Positions 1-8,400 are shown, counted from the stretch's first letter. The stretch is DNA of 25,037 nt from Saprospiraceae bacterium UBA6168 (GCA_002435785.1 DIUC01000002.1:1-25037), one strand, 5' to 3'. The notes: generated from the letters alone by a model not told the origin. Translations and numbers: made by a program.

Positions 1-3
1 CTG

Positions 4-48
4 CGTGATTCTTCACGAACCATTGAAGGGACGGAACCTTCTAAATGG
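4..48. repeat. Pair of small hairpins, REP-like
   Basis: CGTGA (4-8) pairs with TCACG (13-17) across a 4-base loop. Immediately after it, CCATTGAAGG (20-29) pairs with CCTTC-TA-AATGG (37-48) around a 7-base loop with a 2-base bulge. No coding function is visible here. Compact adjacent hairpins in a spacer resemble bacterial REP-type elements or the end of a gene to the left of the window; only one copy is visible, so repetitiveness is inferred. Confidence 0.4.
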
Positions 49-221
49 CTGGTAATAAAAAAGGTGGCACCTGGGTGATGGAAATGTGGCAGCTTACGCT
101 GGTGCTCGGTGGTGTTTGTTTTTCTCATGTATGGCAACTTTGTTTTTTGCCTTGCGAAGGTGTTGTTTTTTTGTGGGATTTTTTTCTATTTTTTATTTTT
201 TTGCTTGGGTATTTGATGAAC

Positions 222-258
222 GCCCTGAAGGGCTTGGACGGGACGGCCTAAAGGCCGT
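222..258. repeat. Two tight inverted repeats, REP-like
   Basis: GCCCT-GA-AGGGC (222-233) and ACGGCCT-AA-AGGCCGT (243-258) are two perfect inverted repeats with 2-base centres, separated by 9 bases. They sit after a strongly T-rich tract (about 165-213) in a 520-base stretch without a credible gene. The short open frames across this stretch are rich in Phe, Leu and Cys because of the T-runs and look non-coding. The arrangement fits an intergenic repeat element; genome copy number cannot be judged from one window. Confidence 0.4.
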
Positions 259-474
259 TGCTACCGGGCTTCTATTCTGAAAGTAACAATGATGTGCAAC
301 CGAGGGGTGCAGGTTGGATTTCTGTTTGCAATGGTTTTGTAAAAGACCGAGCGGCGAGCGAGCAGAAAAGCCAGTAAATGCGTGGGTTTTCCTTGCAGGT
401 ATTTTTTTGAAAAAAAATTTGCCGCAAAAATCCCCTTTGCAAACCGAGTTAAGATTTGATAAATTTCTTGCTGC

Positions 475-506
475 TTTGGCGCATTTTGCCGAAAAATCCT
501 ACTTTG
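475..506 (+). promoter_or_regulatory. Possible promoter of the YitT gene
   Basis: TTTG at 475-478, a 21-base spacer and TACTTTG at 500-506 resemble the Bacteroidota -33/-7 promoter (TTTG, 19-21 bases, TAnnTTTG), but the -7 box is one base short of consensus. The ATG of the YitT gene lies only 14 bases after it, so the leader would be very short. This is weak evidence. Confidence 0.3.
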
Positions 507-520
507 CGCCAAACAAGTAC

Positions 521-1501
521 ATGAGTCCACTTTTTTATCAGCAAATCATCAACACCGTCGTTGAAAAAGCCATCAAGCGGAAGCACCCTACTGCCAGGTT
601 GCCCAAGAAACTGTTGGAACGGGAGGCAAGGAACCTAAAGTTAGACTTAGTCCAATTTTTCAAGGACTCGCTTTTTATTGTCATCGGGGTAGGGTGTGCC
701 GCCATTGGCCTTCGGGGTTTCCTGCTCCCCAACGCCTTTATTGATGGTGGCGTCACGGGCATATCCCTGCTCACGGAAGTCACCACGGGCTTCCCGCTCT
801 CTATCCTTCTGCCGCTCATCAACCTGCCGTTCATGTTCATGGGCGCCAAGACCATCAGCAGGAGCTTTGCCATAAAGAGCATGGTGGCCATTGCAGTGCT
901 GGCCATCGTAGTCCACTTCGTGGAGTTCCCGACCATCACCGAAGACAAGCTGTTGATAGCGGTGTTTGGTGGCTTCTTCCTGGGAATGGGCATCGGCATG
1001 TCCATCCGGGGAGGTGCGGTGATTGATGGCACCGAAGTCTTGGCCGTCTGGTTGAGCAGGCGGACGAGCCTGACCGTGGGCGATGTTATCTTGGGCTTCA
1101 ACCTGGTCATCTTTTCCTTTGGAGCTTATATCCTGTCCATGGAGGTGGCGCTGTATGCCATCCTCACCTATTTGGCAGCTTCCAAGACCGTTGACTTTAT
1201 CATTGATGGCATTGAGGAATACGTGGGCGTTACCATCATTTCGGTTTACAGCGAGGAGGTGCGCTTGGCCATCCTCGAAAAAATGGGCCGGGGAGTGACC
1301 CTCTACGCAGCAAAAGGAGGCTTTGGGAAACGGGGCGAGGAGCTTAAGTCTTTGGATGTGGTCTTCACGGTCATTACCCGCTTGGAACTGTCGAAGTTGA
1401 AAAACGAGGTGGAAAGGATTGACCCCGATGCCTTCATGGTGATGGGCGTGGTCAAGGACGCAAAAGGGGGCATGATTAAAAAACGGCCCTTGAAACATTG
1501 A
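521..1501 (+). CDS. YitT family membrane protein with C-terminal DUF2179 domain
   Basis: A 326-residue integral membrane protein of the YitT family. A hydrophobic N-terminal half has about five membrane segments, including the stretch beginning SLFIVIGVGCAAIGLRGFLL and a glycine-rich segment reading FGGFFLGMGIGMSIRGGAVI, which is typical of the family. A soluble C-terminal domain (roughly residues 225-320, from VGVTIISVYSEEV, with MGRGVTLY and DPDAFMVMGVV) matches DUF2179. The reading frame stays open back to 314, but that extension has no family character, so the ATG at 521 is preferred; it gives the usual family length of around 280-330 residues. The role of the family is not settled; transport or channel functions have been proposed. 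The next gene starts 4 bases after this stop, so they are probably co-transcribed. Confidence 0.85.
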   Translation: MSPLFYQQIINTVVEKAIKRKHPTARLPKKLLEREARNLKLDLVQFFKDSLFIVIGVGCAAIGLRGFLLPNAFIDGGVTGISLLTEVTTGFPLSILLPLINLPFMFMGAKTISRSFAIKSMVAIAVLAIVVHFVEFPTITEDKLLIAVFGGFFLGMGIGMSIRGGAVIDGTEVLAVWLSRRTSLTVGDVILGFNLVIFSFGAYILSMEVALYAILTYLAASKTVDFIIDGIEEYVGVTIISVYSEEVRLAILEKMGRGVTLYAAKGGFGKRGEELKSLDVVFTVITRLELSKLKNEVERIDPDAFMVMGVVKDAKGGMIKKRPLKH

Positions 1502-1505
1502 TTGT

Positions 1506-1991
1506 ATGAAATATGCCCTTATTTTGCTGGCCTTTCTTGGCCTTCAATGCACAAACACAACAAGCGCCATGCAGCACGACGACCTGAAAATACACGCCTT
1601 CCGCCTCAAGCCCGGCGACGACCTCCGGGCAGGGATAGTGGCTTTTGTGAAACAAGAAAACATCCAAGCAGGATGGGTGATGACCTGCGTGGGCAGCCTT
1701 GTGCAGACCCACCTCCGCTTCGCCAACCAGCCCATTGGCACGAAGTCCAACGGCCATTTTGAAATCGTGAGCCTCACCGGCACGGTAAGCGTCAATGGCA
1801 GCCACCTGCACCTCAGCGTCAGCGACAGCCTGGGGCAAACGACGGGCGGCCATTTGCTCAACGAAAACCTCGTCTATACCACCGCCGAAATTGTGCTGGG
1901 CGAGAGCCGCCGCCATGTTTTCACCCGGGAAAAAGACGGGACGACGGCGTGGGAGGAGCTGCAAGTGAGGCGGATTCACCCAATGAAATAA
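1506..1991 (+). CDS. Exported PPC/DUF296 domain protein
   Basis: A 161-residue protein. The first ~21 residues form a hydrophobic signal-like segment (MKYALILLAFLGLQC), possibly a loose lipoprotein signal with Cys15, although the residues before it are not a classical lipobox. The rest (about 28-155) is a PPC/DUF296 domain, the plant-and-prokaryote conserved domain: HAFRLKPGDDL, AGWVMTCVGS, FEIVSLTGTVSVNG, HLHLSVSDSLGQTTGGHL and VYTTAEIVLGE. His100, His102 and His116 form the HxH...GGH set that binds metal in bacterial PPC proteins. Plant relatives carry AT-hooks and bind DNA; there is no AT-hook here, and a signal segment argues against a DNA-binding role. A cytoplasmic form starting at Met22 is the alternative. 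It follows the YitT gene by 4 bases. Confidence 0.85.
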   Translation: MKYALILLAFLGLQCTNTTSAMQHDDLKIHAFRLKPGDDLRAGIVAFVKQENIQAGWVMTCVGSLVQTHLRFANQPIGTKSNGHFEIVSLTGTVSVNGSHLHLSVSDSLGQTTGGHLLNENLVYTTAEIVLGESRRHVFTREKDGTTAWEELQVRRIHPMK

Positions 1992-2055
1992 GGGGTCTGC
2001 AAGCTGGCATGTATTTTTTGAACCCTATTTTATCACCGCTTTTTGCAACCAAACC

Positions 2056-3576
2056 ATGCGAGTTTTTTCCTTTTTTTGTTTCTTTATACTTTGGTGGATA
2101 CCTATAAATGGCCAAGGCCTACGAGACATGCAGTGGGTAATAGGGTTCGACCAACTGACCCCCGACCCGTTGGGGGATGCTATACTGATGGACTTCAAGA
2201 ATGGAGGACCTATCGCCTCAATTATCACCACAGTGGATGGGTTTTATATGCTGGGATCCAATTCCAGCATTTGCGACAACGAGGGTAACCTGCTTTTATA
2301 TTCGAATGGTTGCTATATCGTGAACCGCAAGCACGAAATCATGGTGAACGGCGACACCATCAATCCTGGTTATATACAGACCTCCTTTTGTGCCGACGGC
2401 GGCGGTGGCCCTCATCCCCAAGGTGTGCTTATACTCCCAGCAGTAGAGGATGAGTGCCTGTATTATGTGTTCAATCTTGATTTTTTGGACACCTACCCTC
2501 CAGACTCTAATATGTTCATTGGGCAGGCTCCCCAACATTTGTATTACCATATCGTGGATATGTCGAGGGATTCCGGCTATGGCGAAATAATTCAAAAGCT
2601 TCAAATTGCCGTACAAGATACGTTTGCAAGGGGAAATATACAGGCTACAAGACATGCCAATGGAAACGATTGGTGGATAATCACCCCTAAATCGCACAGC
2701 AATTGTTATTTTTTGACGCTGCTAACGGCAAATGGCATTCAGCCCTCCCAATTAACTTGTTTGGGTAACGTTTGGGGCGATAGGGACCCGGCACAGGCCG
2801 TGTTTTCACCAAACGGTAAGAAATATGTCCGTTTCAATTGGTGGGACGGGCTGAACATATTCGATTTTGACAATGCTACTGGAGGGCTTTCTAATCCCCT
2901 GACCATTTATTTTCCCAATGATACCATCAACTATACCTTTGGGGTCGCCATATCGCCCAACTCAAGGTATTTATATGCCTGTGCAAGGAAAAAAGTTTAT
3001 CAATTTGATTTAGCAGCAGCAGATATTGAATCCAGCAAAGTGCTAATTGCAACATGGGACGGTTATCAAAATCCAAGTGCAACACTTTTTCACTTTGCTG
3101 CCCTTGGTCCTGATGGCAAAATCTATATTACCAGCGCAGGAACAACTTATAATTTGCATGTCATTCATAACCCTGACCTACCTGGCTTAGCCTGCAATTT
3201 GGAACAACATGGTATTGTGCTGCCATCCTTGCATTGGGGTTCCATCCCCAATTTCCCAAACTACAGAAACCAAACAACCCCAATGGACTGTGATTCCATC
3301 TTTGTTTCTTCAACTGAAACTAAAAAGTCACTGGAGTTTACTGTATTTCCCAACCCATCTGCTGGTATGATTACGCTGGAAATAGAAAGACCAACCTTTG
3401 AATTGGTTTTTGAAGTCCGTGATATATTGGGAAGGGTGGCTAAAAGAGTTGACATAGGCAACAGTTCTACCCAGCACCAAATCCCATTGGACGGCCTCCC
3501 CAACGGACAGTACTTCTATTCCATCTTGGAAGATGGCCAACGGGTATCTGCCGGAAAATTCATCAAGTTGGAATAA
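2056..3576 (+). CDS. Secreted beta-propeller-like protein with T9SS type A sorting domain
   Basis: A 506-residue secreted protein. An N-terminal signal peptide (about residues 1-20, MRVFSFFCFFILWWIPINGQ) is followed by a long region of repeated beta-propeller-like blades: DNEGNLLLYSNG near residue 75, AVFSPNGKKYVRFN near 250, GVAISPNSRYLYAC near 295, and ALGPDGKIYITSAG near 350. SPNG.YLY and GPDGKIY motifs are usual in Bacteroidota surface proteins of the WD40/PD40 type. Residues ~426-506 are a type A T9SS sorting domain: VFPNPSAG, VRDILGRV, LPNGQYFYSI and a final GKFIKLE. It should cross the outer membrane through the type IX system and be anchored or released. No enzymatic motif is visible. 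Several stretches are more AT-rich than the neighbours. The ATG at 2056 is the first codon that gives a signal peptide. Confidence 0.85.
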   Translation: MRVFSFFCFFILWWIPINGQGLRDMQWVIGFDQLTPDPLGDAILMDFKNGGPIASIITTVDGFYMLGSNSSICDNEGNLLLYSNGCYIVNRKHEIMVNGDTINPGYIQTSFCADGGGGPHPQGVLILPAVEDECLYYVFNLDFLDTYPPDSNMFIGQAPQHLYYHIVDMSRDSGYGEIIQKLQIAVQDTFARGNIQATRHANGNDWWIITPKSHSNCYFLTLLTANGIQPSQLTCLGNVWGDRDPAQAVFSPNGKKYVRFNWWDGLNIFDFDNATGGLSNPLTIYFPNDTINYTFGVAISPNSRYLYACARKKVYQFDLAAADIESSKVLIATWDGYQNPSATLFHFAALGPDGKIYITSAGTTYNLHVIHNPDLPGLACNLEQHGIVLPSLHWGSIPNFPNYRNQTTPMDCDSIFVSSTETKKSLEFTVFPNPSAGMITLEIERPTFELVFEVRDILGRVAKRVDIGNSSTQHQIPLDGLPNGQYFYSILEDGQRVSAGKFIKLE

Positions 3577-3663
3577 CCCCTCGCCCAAGTCGCCACGCAA
3601 AATTCACAAAAAAGAAAATGTGAAAAACCCGCCCCCACCGCATACACCCTACCAAACATCTAC

Positions 3664-3671
3664 TATCTTTG
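3664..3671 (+). promoter_or_regulatory. Bacteroidota -7 promoter box (TATCTTTG)
   Basis: TATCTTTG is an exact match to the TAnnTTTG -7 consensus of Bacteroidota. No good TTTG -33 box lies 19-21 bases upstream. Two bases downstream the sequence reads ATGTAA, a start codon directly followed by a stop. No gene begins until 4084, so this promoter would give either a long leader for that gene or a separate short RNA. Confidence 0.5.
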
Positions 3672-3959
3672 CCATGTAAATTGATTATTGAGGGCATTTC
3701 CAAGAAAGCCCTTTTCCAAAAACTGTTGTCCCATGAACAAACGATTACACAAGCCGACCGTCTATTTTCGTCTGACTTCACGTCACACCTCGTTTAATTT
3801 TCCAAACCATTTTGCGGGTAAAACAAGCCGAGCGGCATCGCCGCCCGACGAGCGTTTTGTGCCAATGCCATAACGGCAGCGGCAGCGTTTTGCCCGTATT
3901 TCATCTACCCACCCACACACACCTAAGGCCAGGAACAGCCAGTAAGCAGCAAAAATTGA

Positions 3960-4050
3960 TATTGAGTTATTGGGCTATTGAGATATTCATGGATTAATCC
4001 ATTGATTATCAATGTCTTGAGTTAGACCCAATACCCAATGTCCCAATAAC
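3960..4050. repeat. Octamer tandem array with inverted copy forming a long hairpin
   Basis: Four consecutive 8-base units begin at 3960, 3968, 3976 and 3984: TATTGAGT, TATTGGGC, TATTGAGA, TATTCATG. A perfect 14-base palindrome, ATGGATTAATCCAT, follows (3989-4002). Farther on, 4027-4050 reads as the reverse complement of similar units (TATTGGGA, CATTGGGT, ATTGGGTC on the minus strand). GTTATTGGG (3966-3974) and CCCAATAAC (4042-4050) are exact complements. The whole could fold into an imperfect hairpin of about 85 bases ending 33 bases before the start of the 4084 gene. Confidence 0.65.
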
Positions 4051-4083
4051 ATTTTTCAAAACCGATTTACAAACACTCGTCCC

Positions 4084-7000
4084 ATGTTCCGATTTACTTA
4101 CACCTTGCCCACGGGCCGGGCGCAGTTTGCGTTCCGCCATTTTACCAACACCTATTACCTGCTGGCAACGGCTTTCTGGCTGCTGCTGCTGCCACAATTC
4201 GTTACTGGACAATGCACCACGCTGATTTGCGCCCAAAACGTGCAATTCTCGCTGGGCAACGACTGCACGGGCACAGTCAACCCCGTGAACATGCTCACGA
4301 ACTACTGGTCGTGCCAAGGCCCGCTCACGCTGAACTATTTCGATGCCGGGAACAACCCCCTCGGCACCACGCTCACCAGCGCCCAACTCGGCCAGACGGT
4401 GAACGTGCACGTGAAGCACAATTGGACAAACCTGACTTGCTGGGGAACGGTGTACGTGAAGGACGCCAAAAAACCGTCCATCACGACCACCAACCTGACG
4501 CTCAACTGCACGGAAGACCCAAGCCCGGCGGCGCTCGACCCGCCCACCGTGACCGACAATTGCAGCCCAGCCAGCAACATCACGCTGTCGCACCAAGACA
4601 CGGTGCTCGACTTCGGGTGTGGCTACACGGGCTTTGCTGGATATTTTGACCCAAGCAACTGGGATATATGCCTAACGAATACTGGGGATGGTGGGGTAGA
4701 TGTCACGGGAGCTCCCAATTCTGTGTTGGTCGAAGGGGCCAACAACTCAATGATTAGCAGTACTTCAACGTACATCACAAGGTTCAAAATCGTTATACCG
4801 ACCGAGGGCTTTGTGAGCTTTGACTGGAGTAGTTTTGGGGGCTCCTCTTTCTCCAACGAGGGGTTCTACCTCACCATCAACAATTGGTGCATCCGCCTGT
4901 CCAGCGATACCACGCTCAGCGGCACCTATACCACGGGGCTGCTCCAGCCCGGCGATGTGCTGTCCTTTGAGCAACTCTCCAACGGCAGCCCAAACGCCAA
5001 CAGCACCACCATCTCTAATTTCCACTTCAACACCCTTGCATGGAAGGTCATCCAGCGCAAATGGACGGCCACCGACGAATGGGGCAACACCGCCACCAAA
5101 GTCCAGACCATCACCCTGAACCGGGCGCAGCTCTCGCAGGTACAATTCCCGCCCAACCTGGACGGGGTAGAAGCCCCGATGCTCCCCTGTGGCTCCAATG
5201 CCTCCGACCCCAGCGCCACGGGCGCACCCTTTATTGATGAAGACGGCAACCTCGCCACCACCGCCGACCAGTTCGCTGTGGACAATGGCGACTGCTTCTT
5301 CAGCCTCACCCACTCCGACCAAGTGGTGCCGACTTGTGGGGGCAGCGTCCTGATTTTACGCAAATGGACGGTGATTGACGACTGCACCGGCCATGTTGCG
5401 GAGCACACCCAAATCATCAAAATCTTCGACATCACGCCGCCCACCATTACCTGCCCGCCGTCAACAACTGTAAGTACGGACGATTTCGGCTGTTTTGGCA
5501 TCATCAACCTACCTTCGGCAAATGCGGTGGACGATTGCTCTGCACCCATCACCATCACGCCCACATGGAGTTTTGGCAGTGGTTTTGGCCCCTTCGGGAA
5601 CGTTCCGCAAGGCACGCACACCGTCACCTACGAGGCCAGCGACGCCTGCGGCAATACTTCGCAATGCACGACAACCATCACCGTGGAAGACCAAATAGCC
5701 CCAACGGTCATCTGCACGGGCTTCACCGTGGCCTCCGTCGCCAGCACGGGCGAGGCCACCGTTTACGCCAACCTCCTCGATGCTGGCAGCTACGACCACT
5801 GCTGCATCCAAGACTACGCCGTGAAGAGGGCCAACCAGCCCAACTCGGCATTTTCTCCCAGCCTCTTGGTCACTTGCGCCGACCTGCCCGGCAGTGCGGT
5901 ATTGGTCACCCTTCGGGTAATGGACTGCCACGGCAACTCCAACACTTGCGAAGTCACCGTGAACGTCCACGACGAACTGCCCCCGGTCGTCGTCCCCCCC
6001 AACGATGTGGTGGTGGACTGCAACACCGACCTCAGCAACCTTTCGTTGTTTGGTCAGCCTGCAGTGACTGATAACTGCTCGTTTACCCTCACCGAAACGG
6101 CCACGCCAAGCATCAGCAGTTGCGGCGATGGAACGCTGACGAGGGTCTTCACCGCCACCGACCCCAGCGGCAATATCACTTCGGCGCAACAGGTCATCCA
6201 CCTCGTGAACCAAACTCCGTGGAACGCCACCGGCAACCAAATCATCTGGCCGTTCGACTACCAATCGCAGGCTTGCAGCGGTGAGTCGTTGGAGCCATTC
6301 GACCTGCCGTACCCCTTCAACGGCCCGACCCTGTTGGGGCAAAACGGCTGCGAGAGTGTGGCGGTCAATTACGAGGACCAAATCTTCTGGATTGCAGAGC
6401 CAGCCTGCTACAAAATCGAGCGCACTTGGACCATCCTCGATTGGTGCCAGTACCAGACTAATGCCAACAACGGGGTGGGCACGTGGACGCATATCCAGAC
6501 GATAGAAGTGACGGACAACCAAGCACCTGTCTTCGTTAACCCACCTGCCAACATCATGGCCAGCAGCGGTACGGGTTGCAATGGCAACGTGACCCTGCCG
6601 CTGCCGCAAGTGAGCGACTGCAGCAACCACGTGACCATAACGGCTTCGGGTGCCTTGGGCAATGGGTTCTCGTTCCAAAACGTGCCTGCTGGGGTGTATC
6701 CCATGACTTTTACTGCTAACGACGGCTGTGGCAACAGTTCGCAGCACAGCTTCACCGTCTCCGTCGGCGACACGGGAGCGCCCACGGCCTATTGCGTGAG
6801 CGGCATAAACGTGGAACTGAATGCGCAGGGCGAGGCCGCTTTGCTTGCGCAACAACTCAACTTCAACAGCTTCGACAACTGCGCCCCAGCGAGCAGCCTC
6901 CAGTTCAGCTTCTCGCAAAACGTGACCAACAACGTGCAGCTTTTCACCTGCGGCAATGTAGGCCCCAACCTCGTGCAGCTCTGGGTCACTGACCCCGGCG

Positions 7001-8316
7001 GCAATTCCGATTTTTGTGAAACGACCGTGACCGTGCAGGACAACCTGACGGCTTGCAGCGCAAACATTGACCTCGGCGGCTTGGTGCTGACCCCGGCAGG
7101 TGTGCCAGTCGGGCAGGTGACGGTGAACATTTCCGGGGCATTCCTGCCCGCCCAAACGACGGCGGCGGGCGTTGGTAGCTATGGGTTCAGCGGCTTGGCC
7201 ACGGGCGGCAATTATACCATCACGCCGACGAAAAACATTGGACAGACCAATGGCGTGACGGCCTTCGACTTGGCTAAAATCAACGAGCACATCTTGGCGG
7301 TGACGCCATTCACCCAGGCTTGGCAGCTCATTGCCGCCGATGCCAACGGTTCCGGTTCGGTGACGGCCAGCGACCTCGTGGCCATCCAAGCGGTCATCCT
7401 GAATGCTGCGCCCGGCTTCCCGAACGGTACGCCGTCGTGGCGTTTCGTGCCATCGGGGCATGTGTTCCCCAACCCGGCAAGCCCGTGGCCGTTCCCGCAG
7501 GAGCTTTCGTTGGGCAACGTGACGCAGGACAACTTGGGCGCTCATTTCATTGGCATAAAGACAGGCGACGTGAGCGGCAATGCGAACCCGGATTTTTTAG
7601 TTGGCAGTGGGCAGTTTGCAGTGGGCACTCAGCCTGTCGTGGAGGGGAGAGATGGCGGCAATTTCAGTTTGAGAACAGCAAATAGGGTGATAAAAAAGGG
7701 TGAAGTAGCAGAGGTGGTATTTGAAATGAATGCTGTGGCTGCATGGCAGTTCACGTTGGCTTTTGACCCACAATTGGTTGAATTTCACGGATTTGTGAAA
7801 AATGAAGGTGAAGCCATAAATCCGGTTTTCAATGCGTCCCGCAGCAATGAGGGTTTGGTGTCCATGCTATATTTTGGCAAACAGCCACTCACCCATTTTA
7901 CCCTAAAAATAAAGGCACTGGCGGATATGAGCCTTGCGGAGGCTTTGCAAATCAACTCTGAAATCACCCCTGCCGCCGCTTGGAACCTGGAGGACGAGCA
8001 ATTGGAACTTGCACTGGAATTTACGAATTCGCCTGCTTCGGCGGCCAGTCAAGCAGGGGCGGTACTGCTGCGCTGCCAGCCTAACCCGATGGTGGAGCGG
8101 ACGGTGATTTCGTTTAGCTTGCCTGAAGCCGGAGCGGCTCGGTTTTCGGTTTTTGATGCCGCTGGCAAAATGCTTTATGCAACATCCGGGAAGTATGAGG
8201 CGGGGCGAAATGGGCTGGTTTTGGAGCGCAAAGCGCTTACTGCTACTGGCTTTGTTTTCGTCAGGATGGAGGCGGCTGGGCGTATTTTGATGGAGAAGTT
8301 GGTGGTGTTGGAGTGA
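4084..8316 (+). CDS. Giant secreted HYR/Ig-like protein with dockerin-like, cohesin-like and T9SS sorting domains
   Basis: A 1410-residue cell-surface protein. An unusually long N-terminus (about 42 residues) ends in a hydrophobic core, LLATAFWLLLLPQF, and cleavage after VTGQ is plausible. Residues ~60-985 are cysteine-rich beta-sandwich repeats with HYR-type signatures (APTVIC, DDCSAP, SDACGNTSQC, NDGCGNSSQ); the clearest HYR units span about 449-543 and 811-904. Residues ~995-1050 resemble a carboxypeptidase-regulatory/SdrD-B-like fold (LGGLVLTPAGVPVGQVTV). Residues ~1053-1107 hold two dockerin-like repeats, the second being DANGSGSVTASDL. Residues ~1190-1316 look cohesin-like (VAAWQFTLAFDPQLVEF). 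Residues ~1331-1410 are a type A T9SS sorting domain (CQPNPMVERT, FSVFDAAGKMLY, KLVVLE). No catalytic domain is visible; adhesion or matrix function is inferred. It ends before a two-way terminator. Confidence 0.85.
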   Translation: MFRFTYTLPTGRAQFAFRHFTNTYYLLATAFWLLLLPQFVTGQCTTLICAQNVQFSLGNDCTGTVNPVNMLTNYWSCQGPLTLNYFDAGNNPLGTTLTSAQLGQTVNVHVKHNWTNLTCWGTVYVKDAKKPSITTTNLTLNCTEDPSPAALDPPTVTDNCSPASNITLSHQDTVLDFGCGYTGFAGYFDPSNWDICLTNTGDGGVDVTGAPNSVLVEGANNSMISSTSTYITRFKIVIPTEGFVSFDWSSFGGSSFSNEGFYLTINNWCIRLSSDTTLSGTYTTGLLQPGDVLSFEQLSNGSPNANSTTISNFHFNTLAWKVIQRKWTATDEWGNTATKVQTITLNRAQLSQVQFPPNLDGVEAPMLPCGSNASDPSATGAPFIDEDGNLATTADQFAVDNGDCFFSLTHSDQVVPTCGGSVLILRKWTVIDDCTGHVAEHTQIIKIFDITPPTITCPPSTTVSTDDFGCFGIINLPSANAVDDCSAPITITPTWSFGSGFGPFGNVPQGTHTVTYEASDACGNTSQCTTTITVEDQIAPTVICTGFTVASVASTGEATVYANLLDAGSYDHCCIQDYAVKRANQPNSAFSPSLLVTCADLPGSAVLVTLRVMDCHGNSNTCEVTVNVHDELPPVVVPPNDVVVDCNTDLSNLSLFGQPAVTDNCSFTLTETATPSISSCGDGTLTRVFTATDPSGNITSAQQVIHLVNQTPWNATGNQIIWPFDYQSQACSGESLEPFDLPYPFNGPTLLGQNGCESVAVNYEDQIFWIAEPACYKIERTWTILDWCQYQTNANNGVGTWTHIQTIEVTDNQAPVFVNPPANIMASSGTGCNGNVTLPLPQVSDCSNHVTITASGALGNGFSFQNVPAGVYPMTFTANDGCGNSSQHSFTVSVGDTGAPTAYCVSGINVELNAQGEAALLAQQLNFNSFDNCAPASSLQFSFSQNVTNNVQLFTCGNVGPNLVQLWVTDPGGNSDFCETTVTVQDNLTACSANIDLGGLVLTPAGVPVGQVTVNISGAFLPAQTTAAGVGSYGFSGLATGGNYTITPTKNIGQTNGVTAFDLAKINEHILAVTPFTQAWQLIAADANGSGSVTASDLVAIQAVILNAAPGFPNGTPSWRFVPSGHVFPNPASPWPFPQELSLGNVTQDNLGAHFIGIKTGDVSGNANPDFLVGSGQFAVGTQPVVEGRDGGNFSLRTANRVIKKGEVAEVVFEMNAVAAWQFTLAFDPQLVEFHGFVKNEGEAINPVFNASRSNEGLVSMLYFGKQPLTHFTLKIKALADMSLAEALQINSEITPAAAWNLEDEQLELALEFTNSPASAASQAGAVLLRCQPNPMVERTVISFSLPEAGAARFSVFDAAGKMLYATSGKYEAGRNGLVLERKALTATGFVFVRMEAAGRILMEKLVVLE

Positions 8317-8348
8317 GTGATTTGCCTTGAATAAGCTCGTTTTTCACA

Positions 8349-8383
8349 AAAAAAGCGTGACCGAACACTCGGCCACGCTTTTT
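8349..8383. terminator. Two-way intrinsic terminator
   Basis: AAAAAGCGTG-A-CCGA, loop ACAC (8365-8368), TCGG-C-CACGCTTTTT: a GC-rich stem with one A/C mismatch, flanked by A-runs on the left and T-runs on the right. The T-run works for the plus-strand gene ending at 8316, and the A-run gives a T-run for the minus-strand gdhA gene ending at 8431. It lies between these convergent genes. Confidence 0.85.
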
Positions 8384-8400
8384 ATTTCTATTCAGTATAG

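Larger units (their letters stand above)
3577..4083. other. 507-base non-coding stretch (leader of the giant surface protein gene)
   Basis: No credible gene is present; the longest frames are about 60 codons with no family character. From left to right it holds an imperfect hairpin just after the upstream stop (TTCACA 3603-3608 and TGTGAA 3619-3624), a promoter box at 3664-3671, a weak stem AGGGC/GCCCT (about 3692-3711), a GCGGC-ATC-GCCGC hairpin (3832-3844) and an octamer-based hairpin at 3960-4050 just upstream of the next start codon. If the 3664 box drives the 4084 gene, the leader is about 400 bases long. Confidence 0.6.

Noticed and set aside
45..251. Small frames (64-68 codons) in the left non-coding stretch
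   Set aside because: Their Phe/Leu/Cys-rich content comes from T-runs; no promoter or family match, and the hairpins overlap them.
314..520. Upstream extension of the YitT reading frame
   Set aside because: No YitT-like sequence; the internal ATG at 521 gives the normal family length.
2130..2160. A GGGTTCGA stretch resembling a tRNA T-loop
   Set aside because: It lies in frame inside the secreted propeller gene and no acceptor or anticodon stem can be formed around it.
3734..3873. Possible 46-codon gene starting MNKRLHKPTV
   Set aside because: No signal peptide, no domain and unusual composition; too short to support on its own.
5509..7545. A 678-codon open frame on the minus strand inside the giant surface protein gene
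   Set aside because: Arg/Gly/His-rich composition of an antisense shadow, no recognisable domain, whereas the plus strand shows HYR and dockerin-like motifs.
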